From positions 4,738,501-4,802,500 of the forward strand of contig JAPTHN010000024.1 in NCBI GenBank assembly GCA_026936325.1: 64,000 nucleotides of DNA, given 5' to 3'. Shown piece by piece: positions 24,301-33,800 of this stretch. This DNA comes from Platynereis dumerilii (lineage: Eukaryota; Annelida; Polychaeta; Phyllodocida; Nereididae). The notes beneath the pieces are model-generated. The model was given only the letters and a program-made list of their open reading frames with translations. It did no database searches and was not told where the DNA came from. How positions within the stretch are numbered: the stretch's first letter is position 1; every line of letters begins with the position of its first letter. The position numbers and the translations under genes are program-made.

Positions 24301-24535
24301 AGAAATATGGGGATTCAATTTTTTTACATTAAAATCCTGAATACTCTAGTTCCCATTTGTATTTTTGTTTCTCTTTCCTTCAATGATGTTGTCTTCCTTT
24401 CTTATTTACCTGCCTTCTCTAAATCTCTGCTGGTTTGTTTTATTGTTTGGCTTATACCCTTATTTCTATAAGATTAATAACTTATTCACATATATAGGCC
24501 TATGTATTATTGAAATTTTATATTTATCATGTAAC

Positions 24536-24964
24536 CAGGGGCGGACTGGCCCCACAGTGGGCCCCTGGGCAAAATCATTGGCGGGCCCCTATTATTGCAA
24601 TAGCGGAATTTTCAAGTTTACGTTCTGATTTTATTAATACCTTCATCAAAATCCATTAGGCCTACATTTGCAGAACATAGGCATAATCTCAGGGCCCCCT
24701 CCAGGGCCCTCCTGGTGGATCATATCCGACACTTAGAGAGGGGCCCCACAGAGGTACCTTTATTTAAAGGCCCCTTACTTCATTCATTATTTATCATGCT
24801 TGTCAAGTCTCAATTGAAGATTTTTTTTAGGCCCAGAATTCGAATTTTACCTCTGTTACATCATTTTTGATAACTTGATTTTTTGTATAGGTTGCTGGTG
24901 GGCCCCCCTGAGGTGGTGGGCCCCAGGGCACTGCCCTCTGGCCCATAGGGCCAGTCCGCCCCTG
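24536..24964. mobile_element. hAT-type miniature element with perfect 8 bp target duplication
   Basis: The ends are CAGGGGCGGACTGGCCC and GGGCCAGTCCGCCCCTG. CATGTAAC occurs immediately outside both (24528-24535 and 24965-24972), the 8 bp duplication expected of hAT transposases. The GC-rich interior has several GGGCCCC stretches and no coding capacity. It is nested in the 7.1 kb element, between candidate exons b and c. Confidence 0.93.
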
Positions 24965-25014
24965 CATGTAACTAGTGAATAACAATTTACTGATCACTAA
25001 TACTTTCTTTGCAG

Positions 25015-25127
25015 TGGAAGAACATGATGAGGCCAGCAGTGACACAGGATCCTTAAGATGCAATAAAAAGAAAAATACAAACAACGAATCAAATGTATAC
25101 AGTGCCATCCCGACACCCCGAACATAA
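25015..25127 (+). other. Candidate captured exon c (terminal, 37 codons)
   Basis: The acceptor ACTTTCTTTGCAG ends at 25014. Joined in phase 1 it reads VEEHDEASSDTGSLRCNKKK, continues through NESNVYSAIPTPRT and stops at 25127. Its composition is that of a soluble or cytoplasmic tail and unlike the surrounding AT repeats. It ends just where the right subterminal AACGTTTT-type repeats of the 7.1 kb element begin (about 25135). I do not recognise the protein; VYSAIP is a plausible tyrosine motif but proves nothing. Confidence 0.35.
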
Positions 25128-25720
25128 TAAAAGCATTCCTCCTCCAATGTTGAAATATAACTGTTGAAAAATGGTTTTCCCCACAACGTAATAAAAACGT
25201 TTCCCAAAAATGTTGAAAAAATGTTTCCTCAAAACGTAAAAATAACGCTTTCTCTATTACGTAATGAAAACATTTTCCAAATACGTCAAATAACGGTTTT
25301 CTCATAACATAAAATAACCATTCTCCAAATAATGTTATAAAAGCATGCATTGGCAAACATTCTAAAAACATCTTTCGGATGCGTTGAATAAATGTTTGCC
25401 AAAAGAGTGAATTAAAAATGTTATATAAACAGAAAATAAATGATGAATTATAACCATGGGAGAAAACATCAAAATAACGTTTAAAAAGCGTCTTTCGAAA
25501 ACCGTTAAAACCAAACGTAATTTTGCTGATTATTTGACGCAATTGGAAACAGTTTTTGGAAACATCGGCATGACATTATTCTAACCGTTTGTCTTAAACG
25601 TTAAAATCATGTTTTTTGGACCATCCAATTTAACATTATTTAAACGTAATGAAAAAACGGTTTTTCAACGGATTTTCGACCGTTTATAAATGTAATTTAA
25701 ACGTAATTGTGTTTGTTGGG

Positions 25721-25838
25721 AAGGAAGGTATGAGGGAAGGAAGGGATTAAAGGAAGGACTGAAGGAATGACAGAAGGCAAAAAGGAAGAAGAAAGGAAGG
25801 GACAAAAGGGAGGGGGAGGAAGGGAGGGAGGGAGGATA
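25721..25838 (+). repeat. Polypurine GGAA tract
   Basis: Almost pure A/G sequence (GGAAGG-like units). It matches the purine-rich sequence left of the 7.1 kb element (18590-18613), so the element probably inserted into this tract. Confidence 0.85.
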
Positions 25839-25849
25839 TACATAGATGG

Positions 25850-25863
25850 ATGGATAGATAGAT

Positions 25864-25925
<62 letters not shown>

Positions 25926-25963
25926 ATATAAATAGCCAGATAGATAGATAGATAGATAGATAG

Positions 25964-26054
<91 letters not shown>

Positions 26055-26061
26055 GCAGACA
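25850..26061 (+). repeat. (GATA)n microsatellite, about 200 bp
   Basis: Long nearly uninterrupted GATA repeats with a few GATAAATA and TAGTAGA interruptions. This is the longest simple repeat in the window. Confidence 0.95.
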
Positions 26062-26092
26062 GACAGATACTATCTACAAGCAGCTGTTAAAG

Positions 26093-27790
26093 TGTTTGCA
26101 TGTTATTTTTGTATATGGATATATTGGCCACACTGATGTTTCTTTAGTTTAACTTAAATGCTGTCAGCGGTTTTCAGGGTAAAACTTTTCATTTTCAAAC
26201 AAAAGTCTTTCTCATTGATTTCATAGCTTTAGTCCATTCCATGGAGCAATGTATCCCATCATATGGTATTTGCATTGGCGCACAATCTTACATTGTGTTA
26301 GAATTCCTGTTCTCAAAACTGTTATATTTGCTTAAAGTGCCGTGTTTACTTAAAGAGTCTTTTTCCAAGGAACACAGAGTTCCAGAGAGAAAATCCATAT
26401 AAAGCAATGGACTCATTTGCCACTTTAAATTCCAGATATAACACTCTGTTGTCAACCTTTTGTGTCATGTCAAAAGTCTTGAATGCTGTATAATGGTACA
26501 GAGATCCAAGGATTCATCTGTGCATGCCAAAAGGAGAATAGCTAACACTGCCTAATAATTGTTTATAACCTGCAAATCACTCATAACAAGCAGTTGTGTT
26601 GTTGTTAAAAAAGTTACCTCAAATATAATCAAAATTGCATTCTCTAGTTGGCAACAGTTTCATGAGGAAACAGTCAAACATTTCAATAAATTGTAATCCA
26701 CAGCAGTACTCGTGAGTTTGTTGTTTCGGTTAAAACTAGACTTGAGAACACCCTGCAGCGACAACACATTTCAAGCAATGCAAAGACAGCTTTCTCATCA
26801 GAGAAAATTAATGTTGTGTTCTCTGGCATTCCCGGGCCACAATGTAAGCAAGAGTGGTCTGATTGTCACAGAAGGCACTTGTTTCCTGAAACACTGTTCT
26901 CACATTTGAAGATGCAAAATACCACCATTATTGAGTGACAGCTTTCTAGTCAGATATATATTGTTTGACATTCCAGGTGCCAACATCCGCAGTGTAACCA
27001 ACAGTAGTCTGTAGGTACTGTTGTAGAAGGTACTTTTGACTGAACGATTCTGGAAGCAATTAAGATACGTGTGTCACCATTGTTGAGGTATGAGGCTCAC
27101 TCACGACTGGAAATGACCTCTCCATGTACAAGAATATGGCATTTTCTAAGTATGATGTAAAATGTAATGCTATGTATCACCCCCCAACATCCACCTTCCA
27201 TTAAGTTCTAGTTGCTGATTATTATGGGTTGTTGTGCTTGGATTGTCAATATTGCGCTCGGTGGCATAACAGTAATACAGAGGTGTTAGGCCGGGGGCAG
27301 TTGTGCCTCCAGCTTTATTCAATAGCTTCTGACAGTGGTCAATAAATGGCCCTTGTTGTCCTCAGGCCCCAACATATATAGATGTGCTCAGACTACTGAT
27401 GCACTATGTAAGTGAGTTTTTCAAGTTTGTTCAGATGATAATTTGATTATATGATATACAGTCTGTGACATATTTTGCTTTAGTCATTTTCAGTATATTG
27501 TATTGGAAAAGTTCCATACCCCAAAATGCAACCCTTACAGATCCTTCTTGGCCAGTTTGAAAGCTTATGAGGACAAGGGAGTTGTCGTTTGCAGTCTCAT
27601 CATACCTCTACTCAACAATGGTGGCCTGTGCATCTTGAAATGTGAGAACAGTGCTTCAGGAATAATTGAGTCAAATGTGCCTTCTGTCACAGTAAAGACT
27701 GCTCTTGGTAACACTTACGATGTTGGGCCAAGAAATGGGAGACAACTGTCTGACATGACATAAATCTGACAAGAAAATGGTCTTTGCATT
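26093..27790. repeat. Complex repeat with an orientation switch at about 26.95-27.2 kb
   Basis: Sequence 26115-26900 continues the unit interrupted at 18310 in the forward orientation, including GAAACACTGTTCTCACATT at about 26886. Sequence 27209-27790 is in the reverse orientation: AGTTGCTGATTATTATGGG, GGCATAACAG, GTGCCTCCAGCTTTATTC and TGTGAGAACAGTGCTTCAG. The two arms are diverged, so this is an old head-to-head junction or two independent units. Confidence 0.75.
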
Positions 27791-30619
27791 TCTTGAAATG
27801 TGTGGTAACCGCAGGATGCTCTTGCAGGGGCAGATAGGCCTAGGTGGAAAAGTGGCAGCTGCCACGAACCCATACACTCAGGGAGGCTCATGCAAGATTT
27901 CAAAAAATAAAAATTTCAAGAAAAGAGCAAAATTTTGCTCCACTGTATCAGGTTTATGATTGTGTGTTGCTACCATATTAATTGAAAATGACAGCACCTC
28001 GTAATGTTGAAAAAATAGGCTATAGTATTTCGCTAACCTATTTTAAATATTGCCTGGTAGGGACGTAGGGGCCCATTGACAAATTTTGCAACGAGCCAGA
28101 AATGCCTCCAGTCCGCTTCAGTACTCTTCTACACTAAACAAATAGTGGCAATAAGTGGTATGCACTCTTGACCCCATTTCTGAATTTTTGACATTTTAGA
28201 TATGATACATGTAAACACAAAATTAAAAATAGGCGGCATTAAAAAAAAACAACTAGATAACATTATGAGCAATGATATTTTCTTTATAGTGAGATAACCG
28301 TCATAGTACTATCATACTATCATAGGTTTAAGGAATTTTGTTATCAATTTCCAACAATCTGTTATCTTTTGACAAACAGCGCAAAACACAAAAATATTTC
28401 TCCTTATTATTTAGTACTGTGCTGATAGCATTTTGAACATTTTGTGGAATTGCTTTAAAACTGTGAAAGACAAGACTGAGTCCCAATTACAGGTAAGCTT
28501 CATTTTAGAATAATTCAAACATTATGGTGTGGGGCTGTATCGGGTTATTGAGTCTATGAACACAATAGAATGCATCTCAAGCATGATACAAACAGACTTT
28601 TACTTGGAAAACCAGCAATATTTGCCAAATCTCATGGTCAATTTTACATAACGTGTCAAATGGCATATCTTTGGAAATTTTCATTGATGCGTAAGAAAAA
28701 TTGTATTTGATCATCTATCAGAAATAATAGATTCCTTACCAGAACTTTGGAGCAAATCGATCCAGTATGCAAGCATGTTTATTTACATATTCCAGAAGCA
28801 GGGCTACCTGAGTCTGTCTAGACATTCTTTTAATTATAGACAGCTGTACTAGGGAGGGGGGATCCAGAAAATTATGGTGTGGGGCTGTATCGGGTTATTG
28901 AGTCGCTGAATGCATACCCCACGACATAACACGACTACGAGCTAATATTATTAGTATGTAAATATACTAAAAATTCATCTAGTGGGGGGGGGGGGACTGT
29001 TACAATAATTCTGATTCAAGATGTTCATGTATAATATTTTATATGCCAACTTAAACTTTTTTCAACTTATGCAACTCAACAAATCATTAAAAAAAAAGTA
29101 GATAAGGTTTCTTGATTGGATGATTTGGCAAATGATCCAAAGATTCCAGGAGAACTTCCTTCAGTTCACATTCACATAATATTTTGGCAGTGTGACATTG
29201 CTACGACAATACCTGGTCTATCTGAGGCAATTTCTGGGAAATAAGGGACCAAATTTTCTGATAAATATGCATTTGAGGTCAAGTGGTCTAACCTCGGGCT
29301 GGCGGAACTTCTGGGAAATTGATAAATAATCATTGAAGTGGCTGGCTGCAAAGCTGATGTTGACCGATTAAAATATGGTAAAATATGCACCTGCTGCTAA
29401 GTGCTGCAACACCAGAATAGAAAGGCATGTCTATTCACATAACAAATCGAACATCCAACAAAACAACATGTTGAGGCAGGAAATGGAGTTATCTCAAGAC
29501 GGAGTATCTTTATCAGCCTCTTCACGTTAAAATTTTTGTTCAAAATGAGATAAGGACTAGAGAAGTAGCATTTTGCCAACCAGTTGCTCTTATAAAGGTT
29601 CTACACAACTCATTGGTATCACTCTGCAGCTGGTGCTGTTTAAAGTAAGTGGTTATGATCAAGAGAAGGCCATTTGATCTGTCATAACTGATTTTAGAAT
29701 AAATCTCAGAAGATCATTTCATTTGCCTGTCATCAGCAAGCTTGATCAGTCTCCTTAAATCAAATTAACAGTGAAAGTATTTGGTATACATGATCATGAC
29801 AAATCATCAGCATGATGATACACAAAGTGCCATTTTAACACTCAGTCCACTCTTTTTGTATATCAAATATCCTGGCTGTAAGTCAATGCTTAACATCACA
29901 TTGAGAGACATGGTCACTAAAGAGCACTCGAATGGGTTCAGCACATGCATATACCAGCATCGTACAAAGCAAAATAATATTGACCAAAACGCCTGAGAAA
30001 TTGTGAGAATTGTGTGAACAGATATATTTATAACAGATTCTATACAATTTTACAGTTGATTGTGAAAAACATTTTTTCAAATTCACAGTGATCATAGTGT
30101 GTCATTTGTTCTTATACACTGTAGGCTTGCAAGCTATTCAAAGTTAAATAACAACAATTTAAAATAATCCTTTTAAATTATTTGATTTAAGTCTGATTAA
30201 AAAAAAATTAATTATCAGGAACAAATCAAAAGATTTGGTCATTGAGGAATCTGAAGTGATTTTTTAAAATTTATATACTCTTTTAAATCTTATATGATGG
30301 TCCAAATCAATATCATTTTAGTAAAGTCATACATTCAAGTTTTAATTCATTACTGTAGATCACTCAAAAGTAAAACTCCATTCAGATGTAAGCAGTTCCC
30401 GCAGAATATGAATTTTATGTCCATTATATAATATATAGTATTGTTTGTCAATTTAATAAATACGGTAGCTGGTATTACAATTTACATAGCAAAGTATAAT
30501 TGAGTACCCAAAAGAGATCTTATTATCATCGTTTTCATAGCTATATGTTTTTGAAAAGTTTGTTTTACAGTTAAACCGTGACATCAGGGTATCTGTTATA
30601 TGTGATTCATTCCTTTCAG
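27791..30619. other. Region upstream of the tetraspan gene, no gene recognised
   Basis: AT-rich sequence with no convincing coding exon. A 34 bp exact direct repeat lies at 28521-28554 and 28871-28904. G-rich runs occur near 28849 and 28983. A strong donor-like CAG|GTAAGC at 28490-28496 could end a 5' UTR exon of the downstream gene, because the first coding exon opens with a splice acceptor. Minus-strand frames at 29172-29579 are open but unrecognised. Confidence 0.5.
28521..28904 (+). repeat. Exact 34 bp direct repeats, 350 bp apart
   Basis: The sequence beginning ATTATGGTGTGGGGCTG and ending GTTATTGAGTC is identical at 28521-28554 and 28871-28904. The flanks differ, although the second copy is preceded by GGATCCAGAAA as at a hAT-like end. 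Confidence 0.9.
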
Positions 30620-30625
30620 ATTAAC

Positions 30626-30854
30626 ATGGAGATACTAAGCCCCACCCAGAAGCTGCGAAGACTGTTAATCTTTTTGATTTTTGTCGCTGCCTTTTTTCAC
30701 ATCTTTGGATTTGCCTATCCGCATTGGAATTCCTATGTATTTATTGGAGTACCTGATCTTTATTCAATTGATATTGGTCTTTGGCAAGCTTGCATTAAAG
30801 TATCATCAACAACACCCTCAGTATGTGGATCTATCTCAAGCATTACAGTGGGAG
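30626..30854 (+). CDS. Claudin-like gene, coding exon 1
   Basis: Codes for residues 1-76 and the first base of codon 77: a short cytoplasmic N-terminus, transmembrane segment 1 and extracellular loop 1 with the W-GLW-C-C signature. It ends at the donor GGAG|GTGAGT (phase 1). The exon itself probably begins at 30620 after the acceptor CATTCCTTTCAG. Confidence 0.92.
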
Positions 30855-33800
30855 GTGAGTCTTGTATATAGTCCATAGTTTGTCTGCACTGCAAAAAGGA
30901 TATGTTAAATTTACGATAAAATGGCAATATTCGAATAATCTTGGGTGCCAGCTATATGCTGTTTAAAAAAAAACCTACAGCTGCATGTTGTTGAGACATG
31001 CAAGGTTACGAAACGTCCCCGTCAGCATTCTCGATATCGATAAAACACTGACAAGTACATTTTGTTGTTTTTTTAAATTTACTATTTTGTTTATTGTGTT
31101 CTGTTTGTAACTAGCAAATATTTTTTTTGTCAATTCAATGGCCATATTGGACCTGTACCCCCCCCCCCAGGTTGCCCCCGAATAAACTTTCCAACCTTGG
31201 TTAAAATGCACAATTAGTATTGTGGGTGCCCCCTTCAGAGAATCGCATGTTCCCCCCCCCCCGGTGACCCCTCACTCGAGACCCCCTAGTTACGCTACTG
31301 TTTGTTATGTTCTAGCCAATGCCACAAGACTTGTAACTATATCACTGGTCAACGATGATTTTGCTACCTGAGGAAAAATACCTCTATCAACCTAATTCGA
31401 GCGTGCTGATACCAAATCTGAAATCAGAATTGCTCCAGGACATCTAGATTTTGAGCTATGCCCATGTCAATATTTGGCGAAAAAGCAGGCATGAGCACAA
31501 TTCGCGTGTAAAAGAAATATGTTCTAAGCTATTAAAATTTAGATTTAGAAATTATCTTAGCATTTGTAGAGATGAGTTTAATATCCTGAATCAAATATGA
31601 CTTAATTGTTTACTTAGACTTCTCCAACTACAAATATTTGAGGGTAAGAGGTGCCAGAAATAGGCGATATTTACTAAGTACCCTCTGGTTGGTTTATAAC
31701 TATCTCAAAATATGAAAATTTTGTTTGAGGTGCTACAGCCAGTCATTGAAACCAATTTGTGAGCTGCTAAGGGCCTACTTTGCCCAAAAAAATGGATTGA
31801 TCATTTTATATTAACAAATTTGATGAAAAAATATTCGGAAAATTTATGCATTTTCCCAATCTGATTTTGAATATCCCTTTTTAAATTCCTAGGAGAATGT
31901 ATATGCCCAAAGTTATGTCAAATCACACTCCACCTTCAGCAACTCAGTCTCTGAAGGAACTGCTTGATAATCATTAAAGAAAGGACTATGTGAATTACAT
32001 AAATTGTTGCAAATTTGATGATTTCATTCTCCGCGATTTGATTTCTTCTTAACAGAAATTGTTGGTTTGAGCAAACCAGTATGGAAAACAGTTAAAACCA
32101 TGTCAAATTAATGGCACTGATCTACACAGTGACTGAGGCTGGCTGTGTGGGCAGTGTAGTTGCATTAGAGTGTGCCTTTGGAATATCTGCATTACTTGAC
32201 CCTTCCAACCAGAACATTTTAATTTCAAATTTATTGCATCTCGTTTTCCGTTATTTTTTTTTCATTTTCTTCATTAAAAAAACCAATCATCATAAGAAAT
32301 TACTTAGATATGATTTCCTTACACCCAGAAACTGTAATCTATCAGTATGAGTTGCACATTAGCCGTTTTCATATCTCCAAATGGGAATATATTGAACAAT
32401 AACAGTTTTACAAAACATCACCCATTTCTGGAGCCTGTCACGCTCAAATTTTTGTATCTGGACCTGTCTAATTGTAATATTTTGGCTATATATTGTTTCA
32501 GCATCTTAAAATAACTTATATAAATACTAATATAAGCTTACTTTCCAGCATTCAACAGCGCAGAGTGCATTTCTTTTACACACAAATTGCTCTCACGCCT
32601 GATTATTTGCCAAATATTGACATGGCTATAACTCAAAATCTAGACGTTCTGGAGAAATTCTGATTACAGATTTGGAATCAGCATGCTCGAATTAGGTTTA
32701 TAGAGGTATTTTTCCTCAGGTAGCAGACGGAAATTCTTTTTTTGTTGACCAGTGTATTTTGTCAATCAGGTTAACACATGTCAACATATATATTCTTCAA
32801 TCTTGACTATGGAAAATGTGAAGTGAATAATTCTTTATGTGATTTATGCATGTTTTCTAAAAATTATTGTCCTATACAAACTTGAACAATAAAAAATGTC
32901 CCATTCAGACTCAGATTTTTCACAAGGAAGGGAAGCACTCAGGAAATTCAGTGGTTCCATTTCGAACATTGCAATATTTGGGATTCTTGAGAGTAAAATA
33001 GTTCAAATCATTTTCTCTGATTGGTCCATGGACAGGAAGTTTGTCTTTTTTATATGTTAGTGTGAAAGGTCATGGTTTTGCTTGGTACCTGAATTATTAT
33101 TTCTATTGCAACTTTTAGTGCTACTGAAAATCATGACCGTAAATGTCATCTATTATGGCCCATTATTTTCTATGTGGAAAGTTGCAGAAGTAAATTTCAC
33201 TCCCTTAGAAAGAAGGACAATTCTTCCTTGTCCTTCAGTCAAAAATTCCGACTTATCCTTTTCTGTCATATAGTCAGCATAATTACCACACTCTCAACAA
33301 AAAGGTTTTATATCTGACCTTTAAGGGTTCTATAAGCTGGTATAGCTTCAAAAAGATTCCAACAGCAAACAAGAACTTACATAATCCAGCTGCACTGAAC
33401 TCCCACAATGGAACCCCTTAATCTCAAGTTGGGAGATAAGATCTCCATCATAGGGCCTTTCCATCAAGCACCAAACCTTTTCAGTTCAGTTGAACCCTTA
33501 AAAAAGTGTAGAACCTTTTTTCGGCTGTGGGTTCTTTATATATGCCGGCAAGCGTCTCTGTGTTAAGAGTGCAGTATAATTACCACCTAATCATATGAAT
33601 CACATAAACTGTGTGACTGTCTTATTTTGCAGACAAATTCAATGCAGTTCGAGCCATGGCAGCAATAGCCCTTATCTTTTATGTGGCAACTTTCGTCATT
33701 TCCATTTTACATGCAGACCGTCCCTACAATGATCTTTACAGAATAGCTTGTGCAATTTGTGCCTTCCTTTCAGGTAAATAATTATTATGGTTTAAATTTA

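Larger units (their letters stand above)
18614..25720. mobile_element. 7.1 kb element with CCCARCAAACAC ends and AACGTTTT-rich subterminal repeats
   Basis: The left end CCCAGCAAACACAAACGG (18614) is mirrored by the right end, read on the minus strand as CCCAACAAACACAATTACG (25720). AAGGAA flanks both sides (18608-18613 and 25721-25726), a possible 6 bp target duplication in purine-rich DNA. Both ends are followed by AACGTTTT/AAACGTTA-rich repeats in inverted orientation. The interior (20170-25010) holds microsatellites, a hAT-type miniature element and three exon-like segments, but no transposase frame. I cannot assign a superfamily. Confidence 0.7.
18311..26092. mobile_element. Outer insertion splitting a repeat unit; short inverted ends
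   Basis: The repeat unit is interrupted after CAAAACTCC and resumes near 26115 (GATATATTGGCCACACTGATG). The sister unit (4350-4400) is continuous there. TTTTTACAGCTGCTTGCAG at 18311 and its near-complement CTACAAGCAGCTGTTAAAG at 26074 differ at three of 19 positions and may be the element's ends. Without the 7.1 kb element nested inside it, the outer element is only about 675 bp. Confidence 0.5.
30855..33632 (+). other. Intron 1 of the claudin-like gene
   Basis: 2778 bp, GT-AG, phase 1. About two thirds is insertion: a hAT-like end at about 31137-31300, a 1.4 kb inverted-repeat element at 31342-32754 and a 283 bp miniature element at 33289-33571, which stops only about 60 bp before the acceptor (CTTATTTTGCAG). 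Confidence 0.85.

Noticed and set aside
24997-25542. 181-codon minus-strand open frame rich in F, C and H
   Set aside because: It translates the AACGTTTT-type subterminal repeats (TTGAAAAACGTT-like units give repeated FF.H.. patterns) and overlaps candidate exon c on the other strand. No family resemblance.
29172-29579. Two adjacent minus-strand open frames upstream of the gene
   Set aside because: No motif, no splice signals and a stop between them; nothing supports a gene.
30578-30625. Upstream in-frame ATG at 30578 as start of the claudin-like protein
   Set aside because: It lies before a good splice acceptor (CCTTTCAG, 30612-30619), and the added residues precede a normal short claudin N-terminus. 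ATG 30626 fits the family.
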